From contig CALWXF010000005.1 of assembly GCA_944385445.1 (NCBI GenBank), forward strand, positions 47,245 to 111,244: a stretch of DNA of 64,000 nt, written 5' to 3'. The stretch's first letter is position 1; each line of letters opens with the position of its first letter. Source of the stretch: an uncultured Oscillospiraceae bacterium. GTDB taxonomy: Bacteria > Bacillota > Clostridia > Oscillospirales > Oscillospiraceae. The notes below the pieces were generated by a model. The model was not told the origin of the DNA. It did not search any database and saw only the letters and a list, made by a program, of their open reading frames with translations. The translations under genes were made by a program, and so were the position numbers. Shown here in pieces: positions 16,413 through 25,476 of the stretch.

Positions 16413-17726
16413 GCCATCCGGCACCACCAGCTTTCCGCTGTGCCGGGCTGGAATCAAGCATTTGGTAAAGCCCAGCCGCTGCACCTCACTGAGCCGCTGA
16501 TTCAACGCATGCACCGCCCGCAGCTCGCCCGTCAGGCCCACTTCGCCGATGGCTGCCAAATCATACGGCACCGGCTTGTCCCGGAAGCTGGACGCCAAGG
16601 CCACGATGAGCGCCAGGTCCGCCGCCGGCTCTGTAATGCTCAGGCCGCCAATGACGTTGACGTACACGTCACAGTTGGACACCATGAGTCCTCCACGTTT
16701 TTCCAGCACTGCCGAGAGCATCATGGCCCGGTTGTAATCAAAGCCGTTACAGGAGCGCCGGGACGTGCCGTAGGCCGACGGGGTGAGCAGCGCCTGGATC
16801 TCTGCCAATACCGGGCGCACGCCCTCCATGACACAGGTGACACAGGAGCCCGGGGTGTTCTGAGGCCGCCCGGACAGCAGCGCCTCCGAGGGGTTTGGCA
16901 CCTGGGACAGGCCCTGGTCTCCCATCTCAAACACACCGATCTCGTTGGTGGCGCCGAAGCGGTTTTTGGCCGCCCGGAGAATGCGGTAAGAGTTGTGCTC
17001 CTCCCCTTCAAAATGCAGCACACAGTCCACCATGTGCTCCAACACCTTGGGGCCTGCCAGGGAGCCCTCTTTGTTGATGTGGCCCACCACAAAGACGGTG
17101 ATGCCCAGCCCCTTGGCCAGGTGCATCAGGGTCATGGTGCACTCCTTGACCTGGGCCACGCTGCCGGGAGAGGAGTTGGACTCCCCGTTGTACACCGTCT
17201 GAATGGAGTCCACGATCAAAATATCCGGCTTCTGTTCCTCCACCGCCGCCACCACATCGTCCAGGTTGGTCTCCGAGTAGAGATACAGCCCCTGCCCGGA
17301 GATGCCCAGCCGCTGGGCCCGCAGTTTGATCTGCCGCTCTGACTCCTCGCCGGACACATAGAGCACCGAGGCAAACTGGCACAGGCTGTTGCAGATTTGC
17401 AGCATCAAGGTGGACTTGCCGATGCCTGGGGCACCGCCCACCAGCACCAGAGAGCCCTTCACGGCTCCCCCGCCCAGCACTCGGTCCAACTCGCTCATTC
17501 CCGTGGGGAAACGCAGCTCGTCGGTGGCCTCCACGTCATCCATGGGACGGGGCTTGCGCAGAGGCGAGCTGGATAGGCTCCCCCCTGCTTTTTTCTTACT
17601 CTCCGCTGCTGTGGCGGGCTGCTCCACAATGGTGTTCCATGCCCCGCAGGCCAGACATCTGCCCTGCCATTTGGGCGTCTCGTTGCCGCATTGAGTGCAG
17701 TAGTACACAGTTTTATTTTTTGCCAT
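16359..17726 (-). CDS. radA: DNA repair protein RadA (Sms)
   Basis: RadA is a RecA-like ATPase that promotes branch migration of recombination intermediates. The 455-aa protein begins with a C4 zinc finger (CTQCG...CLACG). It has Walker A GGAPGIGKST near residue 97, the RadA-specific KNRFG motif near 255 and a Lon-protease-like C-terminal domain with GLTGELR. All are standard. The start codon follows the cwlD stop with no gap. The 3' end overlaps a convergent small gene by 54 bases. Confidence 0.97.
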   Translation of the reverse strand: MAKNKTVYYCTQCGNETPKWQGRCLACGAWNTIVEQPATAAESKKKAGGSLSSSPLRKPRPMDDVEATDELRFPTGMSELDRVLGGGAVKGSLVLVGGAPGIGKSTLMLQICNSLCQFASVLYVSGEESERQIKLRAQRLGISGQGLYLYSETNLDDVVAAVEEQKPDILIVDSIQTVYNGESNSSPGSVAQVKECTMTLMHLAKGLGITVFVVGHINKEGSLAGPKVLEHMVDCVLHFEGEEHNSYRILRAAKNRFGATNEIGVFEMGDQGLSQVPNPSEALLSGRPQNTPGSCVTCVMEGVRPVLAEIQALLTPSAYGTSRRSCNGFDYNRAMMLSAVLEKRGGLMVSNCDVYVNVIGGLSITEPAADLALIVALASSFRDKPVPYDLAAIGEVGLTGELRAVHALNQRLSEVQRLGFTKCLIPARHSGKLVVPDGLQLIEVHNIRQAIAVLV

Positions 17727-18440
17727 TCAGATTCCTCCTGAGGCTCGGTTTATCATTTGCAATTGGTGGAGGTAGGCTCCGGTGATGGCCATGGATAGAC
17801 GGGTCTGATACCCGTCTGTGAGGAGCAGCGAGGCCTCCAGCCCATTGCTGAGAAAACCGCACTCCACCAACAGCCCAGGACAGGAGATATGAGAGAAGAG
17901 ATACACATCCTCGGACACCTGCTTGGCCTTTTTTGTGTTGGAACTGTCCACCGTCTCCTGGAGCATCTGCTGGGTATATTCTCCCCACTGCCGTCCCACA
18001 TCTCCCAGGGTATAAAACACCTGTGCCCCTCGCACCGAGGGGTCTGGGTACTGGTTTTGATGGATGCTGATGAGCATGGCCCCCGGGGTGTCGTTAACCA
18101 ACTGGACCCGATAGTCCAGATCGGAGCGTTTCCGCTCTCCCCTCTCCTCTGCCCCCGGCGTATGGAGCGAGACATCTTCCGTCCGGGTGAGCACCGGCTC
18201 CACCCCGCACAAAGCCATGAAATACTCCAGCTTCTTCACGATCTGGAGATTGATCTCACTCTCCCGGTGGCCCGAAGCGGTGACGGCTCCCCCGTCCTCT
18301 CCACCGTGTCCAGCATCCAGGACCACGACAGGATGTCCGGTATCCACCTGGGCCGTTGTGGGCACCACCAGCTTGCCCCATCGGGCGAAAAAACAGAGGA
18401 TACATGCTGCGATGAGCAGAATCACCATCCATGGCTTCAT
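17727..18440 (-). CDS. cwlD: N-acetylmuramoyl-L-alanine amidase (CwlD-like)
   Basis: A zinc-dependent Amidase_3 enzyme of 237 aa. An N-terminal hydrophobic helix (MVILLIAACILCFFA) acts as signal or anchor. The first zinc site is LDAGHGGEDGG and the second region is ISIHQNQ. The catalytic Glu lies in LLVECGFLSN. The size and domain order fit CwlD, which with PdaA makes muramic-delta-lactam in the spore cortex; this is likely but not certain, since other Amidase_3 enzymes look similar. Two ATGs are close together, and the inner one has AAGGGG 8 bases upstream. It is directly followed by radA. Confidence 0.85.
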   Translation of the reverse strand: MKPWMVILLIAACILCFFARWGKLVVPTTAQVDTGHPVVVLDAGHGGEDGGAVTASGHRESEINLQIVKKLEYFMALCGVEPVLTRTEDVSLHTPGAEERGERKRSDLDYRVQLVNDTPGAMLISIHQNQYPDPSVRGAQVFYTLGDVGRQWGEYTQQMLQETVDSSNTKKAKQVSEDVYLFSHISCPGLLVECGFLSNGLEASLLLTDGYQTRLSMAITGAYLHQLQMINRASGGI

Positions 18441-18500
18441 AGCCATCCCCCCTTCTCTCCATCCATATGAAGCAGGGGGACAACTCATACCAGCCTATCA

Positions 18501-19292
18501 TTAGACGCAGTGATAGACCTCCCGGTGGCGTTGGGAAATTTCCACCCGCAGGTCGGGGAATGCCTCCTTCAGCCATCCCTCCAACACAGGACACACCACG
18601 TTCTCTGTGGGGTAGTGTCCGGCGTCCAACAGGTTCAGGCCCTGGGCCTTGGCCGCCAGGAACACGTCATACTTCACGTCGGCGGTGACAAAGGTGTCGC
18701 ACCCGGCGGCCACTACATCCCCCAGCATACTGCCACAGGAGCCTCCGCCAACAGCCACCCGGTGCACCGGCTTGCCGCTGTCCACCACTCGCACGCAGGC
18801 GGCATCCAGCCGCTGCTTCACCAGGACGGCAAAGGTCTCCAAGCTCTGGGCTTCCACCTGACCAATTCGTCCAATGCCGTAGGGTTTTCCCTGCTCGTCC
18901 ACCCCGTCCTGGCTCAGCTGCTCCACTTGGGTCAAACCCAGCTTGCAGGCCAGGGCGTCGTTGACACCCTCCGCCACAGCGTCCAGATTGGTGTGGGCAC
19001 AGATGGCGGCAATGCCGTGCTCTGCCATGGTCAGCAGTAGGTCTCCGCCGGAGGTGACATCGGTAAGCTGCTTGACCCCTTCCCAGATTACCGGGTGGTG
19101 GGACACAATGAGCTGTGCCCCCAACTCCACCGCCTCATCCACCACGTCTCTGGTGATGTCCAAGGCGATGAGAACCTGGTCCACCGGGGCGTTGCGCCGT
19201 CCCACCAGGAAACCAGCGTTGTCAAATCCCAGCTGGTATTGAACGGGGGCCTTCTTCTGAATAACCTCATAGATTTGCTGTACCGTGTTCAT
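18501..19292 (-). CDS. Nif3-like dinuclear metal centre protein (DUF34)
   Basis: A 263-aa member of the NIF3/YqfO family, hexameric proteins with a dinuclear metal site. Metal ligands appear in IVSHHPVIW (His-His) near residue 62, AHTNLDA near 101 and a C-terminal GHYPTENVV motif, in the family order. A GTP cyclohydrolase-like role and others have been proposed, so function is open. It overlaps trmK by 4 bases (ATGA), the normal Firmicutes pairing. The long cystatin-like insert domain seen in some YqfO proteins is absent. Confidence 0.9.
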   Translation of the reverse strand: MNTVQQIYEVIQKKAPVQYQLGFDNAGFLVGRRNAPVDQVLIALDITRDVVDEAVELGAQLIVSHHPVIWEGVKQLTDVTSGGDLLLTMAEHGIAAICAHTNLDAVAEGVNDALACKLGLTQVEQLSQDGVDEQGKPYGIGRIGQVEAQSLETFAVLVKQRLDAACVRVVDSGKPVHRVAVGGGSCGSMLGDVVAAGCDTFVTADVKYDVFLAAKAQGLNLLDAGHYPTENVVCPVLEGWLKEAFPDLRVEISQRHREVYHCV

Positions 19293-19969
19293 GCTTTCAG
19301 CTCCTTTTTCATCTCAACCATGCCTGACAGCACCTGCTCCAGCTGCTCCACCATCGCCTGGTCCGGGTTGGCAGAGGCTTTCTGTCCGTCCAGGGCCCGG
19401 CGCACCTTGCCCTCCATCATAGACAGGTAAGCCCCTCTCAGGGGCTGGGTGGTGTTGCGCCCCACCCAGAGCTCTGCCGGGGTCATGGGGACATCCTGAC
19501 CGCCCCGCACGGTGAGTACGGTATACATACGGCTCCCCTCTTGGCACAGGGTCTCATGTTCCACCCGGTAGCCGTTTTCCACCAGCCACTGGCGGAGGTC
19601 CGGGAAGGAGGTCATGGGCTGAAGGAGCAACAGAGTATTCTCTTTTGTCCAGGGAGCCTGCTCCAAAATGGCGGCAATGGTCTCCCCGCCCATGCCTGCG
19701 ATGGCCACCACGTCCGCCTCCCCTGCCTGAATGCCGGACAGGCCGTCACACAGGCGCAGAGAGACCCGGTCTGCCACCCCGTGCTGCTCCACCGTCTCCT
19801 TGGCCCGGGACAAGGGACCCTCTCGCAGGTCCGAGGCAATGGCAGCGGGGATACGCCCCTCTAACAGCAGCCATGCCGGCAGCAGAGCGTGGTCGGTGCC
19901 CACGTCCGCCAACACAGACCCCTGTGGCACCTGCTGAGCAATGGCACGCAATCTCGGCGTCAATTCCAT
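19289..19969 (-). CDS. trmK: tRNA (adenine(22)-N1)-methyltransferase
   Basis: SAM-dependent enzyme that methylates A22 of tRNAs. The 226-aa protein has motif I VLADVGTDHALLPAWLL near residue 20. AIAGMGGETI near 90 is the typical TrmK motif. A C-terminal coiled-coil segment follows. GAGGG precedes the ATG. Its place directly upstream of the Nif3 gene, with a 4-base overlap, is conserved in Firmicutes, which supports the call. Confidence 0.93.
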   Translation of the reverse strand: MELTPRLRAIAQQVPQGSVLADVGTDHALLPAWLLLEGRIPAAIASDLREGPLSRAKETVEQHGVADRVSLRLCDGLSGIQAGEADVVAIAGMGGETIAAILEQAPWTKENTLLLLQPMTSFPDLRQWLVENGYRVEHETLCQEGSRMYTVLTVRGGQDVPMTPAELWVGRNTTQPLRGAYLSMMEGKVRRALDGQKASANPDQAMVEQLEQVLSGMVEMKKELKA

Positions 19970-19997
19970 AAAAATCCCTCATTTTCGTCAGATACAA

Positions 19998-20023
19998 GAA
20001 AAGAGCGGTTACCCGCTCTTTTC
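19998..20023 (-). terminator. Terminator after the DUF1858 gene
   Basis: Perfect stem GAAAAGAGCGG/CCGCTCTTTTC with four-base loop, T-rich on the minus strand, between the DUF1858 gene and trmK. Confidence 0.75.
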
Positions 20024-20036
20024 CCGCAATGGTTTT

Positions 20037-20237
20037 TTATTCGCCGATGTTGGCGTTGAGCTTCTCCAGCAGAGCGTTCACGTCCACGCCGTGGACCATG
20101 CAGGCCTGCTCCACAGTCTCACCCCGGGAAGAGGGGCAGCCCAGGCAGTGCATGCCGATGGACAGGAAGATGGGAGCAGTCTGAGGAGCGATGTCCAGAA
20201 TATCGCCGATGATAGTATCCTTAGTAATCTTAGCCAT
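20037..20237 (-). CDS. DUF1858 domain protein (66 aa)
   Basis: Single DUF1858 domain: ITKDTIIGDILDIAPQTAPI, then the signature GMHCLGCPSS and a C-terminal helix. The two cysteines in C-x2-C are the family hallmark. The domain is also found at the N-terminus of ScdA/RIC iron-sulfur repair proteins and near redox enzymes, so a redox or Fe-S related role is possible but unproven. It has its own promoter and terminator and is thus monocistronic. AGGAGG lies before the ATG. Confidence 0.88.
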   Translation of the reverse strand: MAKITKDTIIGDILDIAPQTAPIFLSIGMHCLGCPSSRGETVEQACMVHGVDVNALLEKLNANIGE

Positions 20238-20275
20238 GTGATATGACCTCCTGATCTAGTTTGTCGAACAGTGAT

Positions 20276-20304
20276 AGTATATCCAACCCTGCAAGATTTT
20301 GCAA
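20276..20304 (-). promoter_or_regulatory. Sigma-A promoter of the DUF1858 gene
   Basis: TTGCAA, 17-base spacer and TATACT on the minus strand, about 39 bases before the ATG. A weak inverted repeat (CCCTGCAA..TTGCAAGG) overlaps the -35 and may also end the aminotransferase transcript. Confidence 0.65.
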
Positions 20305-20320
20305 GGGTCAGTTGGGAAAC

Positions 20321-21517
20321 TCACTGGAATTCCTTCAAGAAAGCCTCCAGGCGGTCCATGCCCTTCTTAATGTTCTCCATGGAGGTGGCATAGGACCAGC
20401 GCACAAAGTTGGGGGCGCCGAAGGCGGTACCGGGCACGGTGGCCACCAGGCCATACTTCAAGAAGGCCTGGGAGAAATCGTCACAGGTGTTGATCACCTG
20501 GCCGTGGACGGAGCGGCCTACCAGCTTTTCCATGTTCATCATCACATAGAAAGCGCCCTCAGGCTTGATGCAGCTGACACCCTCCACCTGGTTCATGCGC
20601 TCCACCAGGTAGTTCCGACGCTCCTCAAAGGCCTGCCGCATGGACTCAATCTTCTCCTGGGAGCCGCTGAGGGCTGCCTCGGCGGCCATCTGGGAGATGG
20701 TGCAGCAGGAGCCTGCACAGTGGCTGAGGTAGTTGCTCATGACCTTGATGATCTCAGGCTCAGCCAGGGCATAGCCAATGCGCCAGCCCGTCATGGCATA
20801 GGCCTTGGAGACACCGTTGATGAGGATGGTGTGCTTCTTCACCTCGTCCCCCAGGCTGGCCACAGAGGTGAATTTCAGCCCATCGTAGAGCAGGCAGGAG
20901 TAGATCTCGTCGGCGATGATGTACAGGTCGTTGGCCACGCACACATCCACCAGAGCCTTCAGCTCCTCCCCGTTGTACACCATACCGGTGGGGTTGGAGG
21001 GATTGTTGAGAATCATAGCCTTGGTCTTGGGGGTAATGGCATCCCGCAGCTGCTGGGCGGTGATTTTAAATCCGGCAGACTCCTCCGCCGTCACCACCAC
21101 AGGCACACCGCCCATCATACGGACCAGCTCAATGTAGCTGACCCAATAGGGGGCCGGGACGATCACCTCATCCCCGGGATTGACCAGAGCCCGGAGGGCC
21201 ACATACACACAGTGCTTGGCGCCAGCAGCCACCATCACCTGGGACGGCGCATACTCCACATGGAAGTCCGCCTTCACACGCTCGCACACCGCCTTCTTAA
21301 TGCCGGGTAAACCGGAGGCGGGGGTGTAGCGGGTGTTGTTCTCCTCAATGGCCCGGATACCAGCGGCCTTGATCTCGTCCGGGGTGTTAAAATCCGGCTC
21401 ACCAGCGCCAAATCCCACCACGTCAATGCCGTCGGCCTTCATCTGCTTGGCCAGAGAGTCAATGGCCATGGTGCTGGATGCCTGCACCTGAGAGGCAATC
21501 TTGGACAGTTCTTTCAA
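20321..21517 (-). CDS. Pyridoxal-phosphate aminotransferase, class I (aspartate aminotransferase-like)
   Basis: A 398-aa fold-type I PLP enzyme of the aspartate/aromatic aminotransferase group. NNPSNPTGMVYN near residue 165 and the PLP-lysine block INGVSKAYAMTGWRIGY near 235 are clear. The C-terminal substrate arginine region FVRWSYATSMENI is also present. The start is inferred as TTG, giving (M)KELSKIASQ, because GGAGG is 7 bases upstream; an in-frame GTG further upstream would overlap the ribosome site. Substrate is most likely aspartate/2-oxoglutarate, but this cannot be fixed from sequence. It is monocistronic with its own promoter. Confidence 0.9.
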   Translation of the reverse strand: MKELSKIASQVQASSTMAIDSLAKQMKADGIDVVGFGAGEPDFNTPDEIKAAGIRAIEENNTRYTPASGLPGIKKAVCERVKADFHVEYAPSQVMVAAGAKHCVYVALRALVNPGDEVIVPAPYWVSYIELVRMMGGVPVVVTAEESAGFKITAQQLRDAITPKTKAMILNNPSNPTGMVYNGEELKALVDVCVANDLYIIADEIYSCLLYDGLKFTSVASLGDEVKKHTILINGVSKAYAMTGWRIGYALAEPEIIKVMSNYLSHCAGSCCTISQMAAEAALSGSQEKIESMRQAFEERRNYLVERMNQVEGVSCIKPEGAFYVMMNMEKLVGRSVHGQVINTCDDFSQAFLKYGLVATVPGTAFGAPNFVRWSYATSMENIKKGMDRLEAFLKEFQ

Positions 21518-21549
21518 GTCAATCCCTCCGTACACTTCATTTGTGACAT

Positions 21550-21578
21550 ATTATATCGTCTTTCTTGCACACATGCAA
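21550..21578 (-). promoter_or_regulatory. Sigma-A promoter of the aminotransferase gene
   Basis: TTGCAT, 17-base spacer and TATAAT on the minus strand. A perfect inverted repeat CTTGCA-CACA-TGCAAG (21564-21579) covers the -35 and could be an operator. Confidence 0.8.
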
Positions 21579-21636
21579 GAGTCAATCCCATCAAAACCAT
21601 GTATTTTGCATGTTATAACGTGCTTTGCTGCAAAAT

Positions 21637-22419
21637 TTACCGGGTACGCTTGGTGGTATTCTTGCGGTAGAGAAAGTACAGGCCCTTGACCATCAGGTCC
21701 CGGTCGTACTGAATCTCATGGCGGCAGTGGCGGAAGATCTCTGGAGCGTACTCTCCCGTGGCCACCACAGAGGCCGCCTTTTCCCCGGCAGACTGCTCCA
21801 TCTCATCGATGAGCCGATCAATGGACCCGGCATAGCCGTATACCACACCCGCTCGCATGGAGTCCACGGTGTTGCGGCCCAGGGGAGAATCCACCTTTCC
21901 CATGGCGATATGGGGTAGCTGGGCCCCGTTGTCGGACAGGGCCTCCAGGGCAATGGCCATACCAGGCATGATGGAGCATCCCTCATAAGAGGCCTGACGC
22001 ATGTAGGAGAAGGACAGGGCGGTACCGGAATTGATGACAATAGACGGGGACGGATACAGAGCCACCGCTGCCACCGCCGAAGCCACAATATTGCTGCCCA
22101 GCTGGTTGTGCACATCCGCCCGGATATTCAGCCCGGTTTTCACCCCCGGGCCCACCACCATGGGCCGCTTCCCCGTCAGGCGCTGAATGGCCCGGACAAA
22201 AACATCCGTCACCTGGGGCACCACGCTGGACACAATGGCCCCCTGTACCGCCTGGATGTTCCCGCCATACAGTTGAAACACCCCCATGAGGTCCAGGGCA
22301 CACCGATCTTCACTGTATCTACGCTCACTTTCCAGCTCAGAGCGGAATCGGATGTCTCCGTTCTCTTCAAACAATGCCATGGTGACATGGATATTGCTGA
22401 TAGCCACAGCCAAAATCAA
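21637..22419 (-). CDS. CoaX-like protein with degenerate active site (type III pantothenate kinase homologue)
   Basis: A 260-aa homologue of CoaX across its whole length. All three ATP/pantothenate motifs are altered. DxGNT reads AISNI, GADR reads GSNI, and DxGTA(T)T reads NSGTALS, so the three conserved aspartates are Ala, Asn and Asn. Fold-related blocks such as SSVVPQVTD and YEGCSIMPG remain. Loss of every catalytic acid suggests a non-kinase role, such as binding or regulation. TTG is preferred as start, since AAGGGG lies 8 bases upstream and gives (M)ILAVAIS, matching the family N-terminus. Longer starts would include the -10 box. An intact type II kinase gene is present at 60.1 kb. Confidence 0.8.
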   Translation of the reverse strand: MILAVAISNIHVTMALFEENGDIRFRSELESERRYSEDRCALDLMGVFQLYGGNIQAVQGAIVSSVVPQVTDVFVRAIQRLTGKRPMVVGPGVKTGLNIRADVHNQLGSNIVASAVAAVALYPSPSIVINSGTALSFSYMRQASYEGCSIMPGMAIALEALSDNGAQLPHIAMGKVDSPLGRNTVDSMRAGVVYGYAGSIDRLIDEMEQSAGEKAASVVATGEYAPEIFRHCRHEIQYDRDLMVKGLYFLYRKNTTKRTR

Positions 22420-22458
22420 AGCGCCCAACCCCTTCATAATCAGATTCATATTGTTTTC

Positions 22459-22487
22459 ATTATAGCCAGCAATCCATAGCAATGCAA
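22459..22487 (-). promoter_or_regulatory. Sigma-A promoter of the CoaX-like gene
   Basis: TTGCAT, 17-base spacer and TATAAT on the minus strand, 40 bases before the inferred TTG start. It abuts the leuCDB terminator. Confidence 0.8.
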
Positions 22488-22523
22488 GAGAAACCTCCGC
22501 CCGAATCCGGTCCGGCGGAGGTT
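22488..22523 (-). terminator. Terminator of leuCDB
   Basis: Stem AACCTCCGCC/GGCGGAGGTT, then TTTCTCTT on the minus strand, just after the leuB stop. Confidence 0.8.
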
Positions 22524-22533
22524 CCCCAGGTGA

Positions 22534-23610
22534 TTAAAGATTGTCCCGGATGATCTGACCCATACGGCGGGTACCGATGATGTCTTCTCCCGGTTTGGCG
22601 ATATCAGCAGTGCGCCAGCCGTCAGCCAGGGCCTGATCTACCGCCCGCTCCACAGCGTCTGCCTCAGCAGACAGCTGGAAGGAGTAACGCAGCATCATGG
22701 CCACAGAGAGAATAGTGGCAATGGGGTTGGCCTTGTCCTGTCCGGCAATGTCGGGGGCCGAGCCGTGGATGGGCTCATAGAGGGCGGGGGCGGTATCTCC
22801 CATGGAGGCGGAGGGCAACAGACCGATGGACCCGGTAATCATGGAGGCCTCGTCGGAGAGGATGTCTCCGAACATGTTCTCGGTCACCACCACATCAAAC
22901 TGGCCCGGGTCCCGCACCAGCTGCATGGCGCAGTTGTCCACCAGCACGTCCTCATAGGCCACATCCGGGTATTCCTCCGCCAAGCGGTGCATCACAGACC
23001 GCCACAGGCGGCTGGTCTCCAGCACATTGGCCTTGTCCACACTGGACACTTTCTTCCGTCTCAGCCGGGCCATCTCAAAGGCTCGGCGGCCAATGCGCTC
23101 GATTTCCATCTCGGAGTAGGCCATCAGGTCGGTACACTCCACACCTCGGTCGGGAGTGTCGTAGCGGTCCCGCTTGCCAAAGTACACGCCTCCTGTGAGC
23201 TCCCGCACCATCATCAGGTCAATACCTTTCTCGGCGGTCTCCTTTTTCAGCGGGCATGCCTCGGCCAGAGCAGGGCGCAGCGCAGCGGGGCGCAAGTTGG
23301 CGTACAGACCTAAGTCCTTGCGGATAGCCAGCAGAGCGGTCTCCGGCCGCTGCTCGGCGGGCTTGTCGCTGCCCCACTTGGGGCCGCCCACAGCGCCCAA
23401 CAGCACGGCGTCACAGCTTTTGCAGGTTTCGGCGGTGCCATCGGGGTAGCTCTTTCCCACCGCATCGGTGGCACAGCCTCCCAGCAGCACATCCACATAG
23501 GTGAAGGTGTGGCCGAACTTCTCGCCCACCTTATCCAGAACGCCTACTGCCTCATTGACAATCTCAGGGCCGATTCCATCCCCTCGAATCAGTGCAATTT
23601 TGTAATTCAT
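22534..23610 (-). CDS. leuB: 3-isopropylmalate dehydrogenase
   Basis: Oxidative decarboxylation of 3-isopropylmalate to 2-oxoisocaproate in leucine synthesis. The 358-aa protein starts with [14 protein letters not shown]. It has GLYANLRPA near residue 104, [10 protein letters not shown] near 136 and [20 protein letters not shown] near 243 (metal-binding aspartates). The C-terminal [13 protein letters not shown] is the NAD-binding signature. It overlaps leuD by 4 bases and ends the leuCDB operon. leuA is not in the window. Confidence 0.97.
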   Translation of the reverse strand: MNYKIALIRGDGIGPEIVNEAVGVLDKVGEKFGHTFTYVDVLLGGCATDAVGKSYPDGTAETCKSCDAVLLGAVGGPKWGSDKPAEQRPETALLAIRKDLGLYANLRPAALRPALAEACPLKKETAEKGIDLMMVRELTGGVYFGKRDRYDTPDRGVECTDLMAYSEMEIERIGRRAFEMARLRRKKVSSVDKANVLETSRLWRSVMHRLAEEYPDVAYEDVLVDNCAMQLVRDPGQFDVVVTENMFGDILSDEASMITGSIGLLPSASMGDTAPALYEPIHGSAPDIAGQDKANPIATILSVAMMLRYSFQLSAEADAVERAVDQALADGWRTADIAKPGEDIIGTRRMGQIIRDNL

Positions 23611-24092
23611 TTTGCAATCCCCCTAGCTTTCAAAGAGTGGAGCAGGCCACCGTGCTCAATGATGCCGTTGACAAACTCGGGGAACGGAGCAGCCTGGAAG
23701 GTCTGCCCGGTGGTCTCATTTTCAATGACCCCCGTGGCAAAGTCCACGGTGACGCTGTCACCGGGAGAGATGCCGTCCACCGCCTCGGGGCACTCCATGA
23801 TGGGGAAGCCGATGTTGATGGCGTTGCGGTAGAAAATGCGGGCAAAGCTCTTGGCAATGACGCACTTCACGCCGCAGGCCTTGATGGCCAGGGGGGCATG
23901 CTCCCGGGAGGAGCCACAGCCGAAGTTGCTGCCACCCACCACAATATCGCCGGGCTCCACAGTGGTGGCAAAGTCGGCGTCGATATCCTCCATACAGTGG
24001 GAGGCCAAGGACTTCTCGTCCGGGGCGTTGAGGTAGCGGGCAGGGATGATGACGTCGGTATCCACGTTGTCGCCGTATTTGTAAATCTTCAT
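23607..24092 (-). CDS. leuD: 3-isopropylmalate dehydratase, small subunit
   Basis: Swivelling-domain subunit of isopropylmalate isomerase, 161 aa. It has [13 protein letters not shown] at residues 9-21 and [15 protein letters not shown] near 55, the aconitase-superfamily substrate-binding loop. Its size is typical of the clostridial/archaeal small-subunit type rather than the ~200-aa proteobacterial form. It lies between leuC (15-base gap) and leuB (4-base overlap). Confidence 0.96.
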   Translation of the reverse strand: MKIYKYGDNVDTDVIIPARYLNAPDEKSLASHCMEDIDADFATTVEPGDIVVGGSNFGCGSSREHAPLAIKACGVKCVIAKSFARIFYRNAINIGFPIMECPEAVDGISPGDSVTVDFATGVIENETTGQTFQAAPFPEFVNGIIEHGGLLHSLKARGIAK

Positions 24093-24107
24093 TTTCTCAT
24101 CCCTCCC

Positions 24108-25367
24108 TCAGATGGTGGCGGGGTCGGTGACCACGCCGGTGATGGCGGAAGCCGCTGCCACCGCAGGGCTTGCCAGAATAATCATGGAACTGGTGGGGCC
24201 CATGCGGCCCACGAAGTTGCGGTTGGTGGTGGCAATGGCCCACTCGTTGTCACTGAGCACCCCCATATGTCCGCCCAGACAGGGCCCGCAGGTGGGAGTG
24301 GACACCGCTGCACCGGCCTGGATGAAATCGGCAATGAGGCCCTCCTCCATGGCCTGGAGATAAATCTGCTGAGTGGCAGGAATGACAATGCACCGCACCC
24401 CGTCGGCCACTTTCTTTCCCCGGAGGATAGCAGCGGCCTCTCTCAGGTCCTTCAAGCGTCCATTGGTGCAGGAGCCGATGACCACCTGCTGGATGGGCTT
24501 GCCCGCCACTTCGTCCACCGGCTGGGTGTTGGAGGGCAAGTGGGGCAGCGCCACAGTGGGCCGCAGAGTGGACAGGTCGATCTCCACGGTGCGGGCATAC
24601 ACGGCATCCTCATCCGCCTCAAAGGCGGTCCAGGCCCGCTCCACTCGTCCGTTCAGGTATTCGACGGTCTTCTCATCCACAGGGAAGATACCGTTTTTGG
24701 CTCCCGCCTCAATGGCCATATTGCAGATGGTAAAACGATCGTCCATTTCCAGGGAAGCCACGCCGTCCCCGCAGAACTCCAGGGACTGGTACAGGGCTCC
24801 ATCCACCCCGATCATGCCGATGAGGTGGAGCACCACGTCCTTGCCGCTGACATAAGGGGAAAGTTTTCCGGTAAGCTTGACCTGGATGGCCTGAGGCACC
24901 TTGAACCAGGCAAGACCGGTTGCCATGCCCGCCGCCATATCGGTGGAACCCACGCCAGTGGAGAAAGCGCCCAGAGCTCCGTAGGTACAGGTATGGGAGT
25001 CTGCGCCAATAATGACCTCCCCGGGGGCGGCCAAGCCCTTCTCGGGAATCAGGGCGTGCTCAATGCCCATCTGGCCCACATCGTAGAAGTGGGTGATGTG
25101 ATGCTTGTGGGCAAAGTCCCGGCAGATAGCGCACAGCTGGGCGGACTTGATGTCCTTACAGGGGGTGGAGTGGTCCAGCACAATGGCGATCTTGTCCTGG
25201 TCAAACACCGTGGACAACCCCGCCTTCTCAAACTCTTTGATGGCCACAGGGGTAGTAATGTCGTTGCCCAGCACCAGGTCCAGCTTGCCCTCTAAGAGCT
25301 GTCCGGCCTGTACCTGGTCCAAACCCGCTGCCCGGGCCAAAATTTTCTGCGTCATGGTCATACCCAT
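24108..25367 (-). CDS. leuC: 3-isopropylmalate dehydratase, large subunit
   Basis: Iron-sulfur subunit of isopropylmalate isomerase, 419 aa. Cluster cysteines are seen in IGSCTNGR near residue 300 and in PTCGPCLGG near 360. The aconitase signature regions [15 protein letters not shown] and [14 protein letters not shown] are present. The start is ATG with GGAGG 8 bases upstream, giving [13 protein letters not shown]; the frame extends further upstream into the divergent regulator and is not used. First gene of leuCDB. Confidence 0.97.
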   Translation of the reverse strand: MGMTMTQKILARAAGLDQVQAGQLLEGKLDLVLGNDITTPVAIKEFEKAGLSTVFDQDKIAIVLDHSTPCKDIKSAQLCAICRDFAHKHHITHFYDVGQMGIEHALIPEKGLAAPGEVIIGADSHTCTYGALGAFSTGVGSTDMAAGMATGLAWFKVPQAIQVKLTGKLSPYVSGKDVVLHLIGMIGVDGALYQSLEFCGDGVASLEMDDRFTICNMAIEAGAKNGIFPVDEKTVEYLNGRVERAWTAFEADEDAVYARTVEIDLSTLRPTVALPHLPSNTQPVDEVAGKPIQQVVIGSCTNGRLKDLREAAAILRGKKVADGVRCIVIPATQQIYLQAMEEGLIADFIQAGAAVSTPTCGPCLGGHMGVLSDNEWAIATTNRNFVGRMGPTSSMIILASPAVAAASAITGVVTDPATI

Positions 25368-25434
25368 GAGACGCACCTCCTCGTTTCTCAGGTTGTTCGG
25401 TACATTCATTATGCCAAAGCCTCTGGAAAAAGAA

Positions 25435-25450
25435 TGTAACATGTGATACA
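25435..25450. promoter_or_regulatory. Candidate Crp/Fnr-type operator
   Basis: TGTAACATGTGATACA is a partial palindrome with TGT/ACA ends in the leuC-crp divergent region. It overlaps the TACAAT -10 of the regulator gene (25447-25452). Autoregulation and control of leuCDB are possible. Confidence 0.35.
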
Positions 25451-25476
25451 ATCTTGAATAGATTGGAGGGAATGGC

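Noticed and set aside
23592-25295. 567-codon plus-strand open frame
   Set aside because: It is antisense to leuD and leuC, has His/Gly-rich low-complexity composition typical of GC-rich reverse frames, and has no ribosome site.
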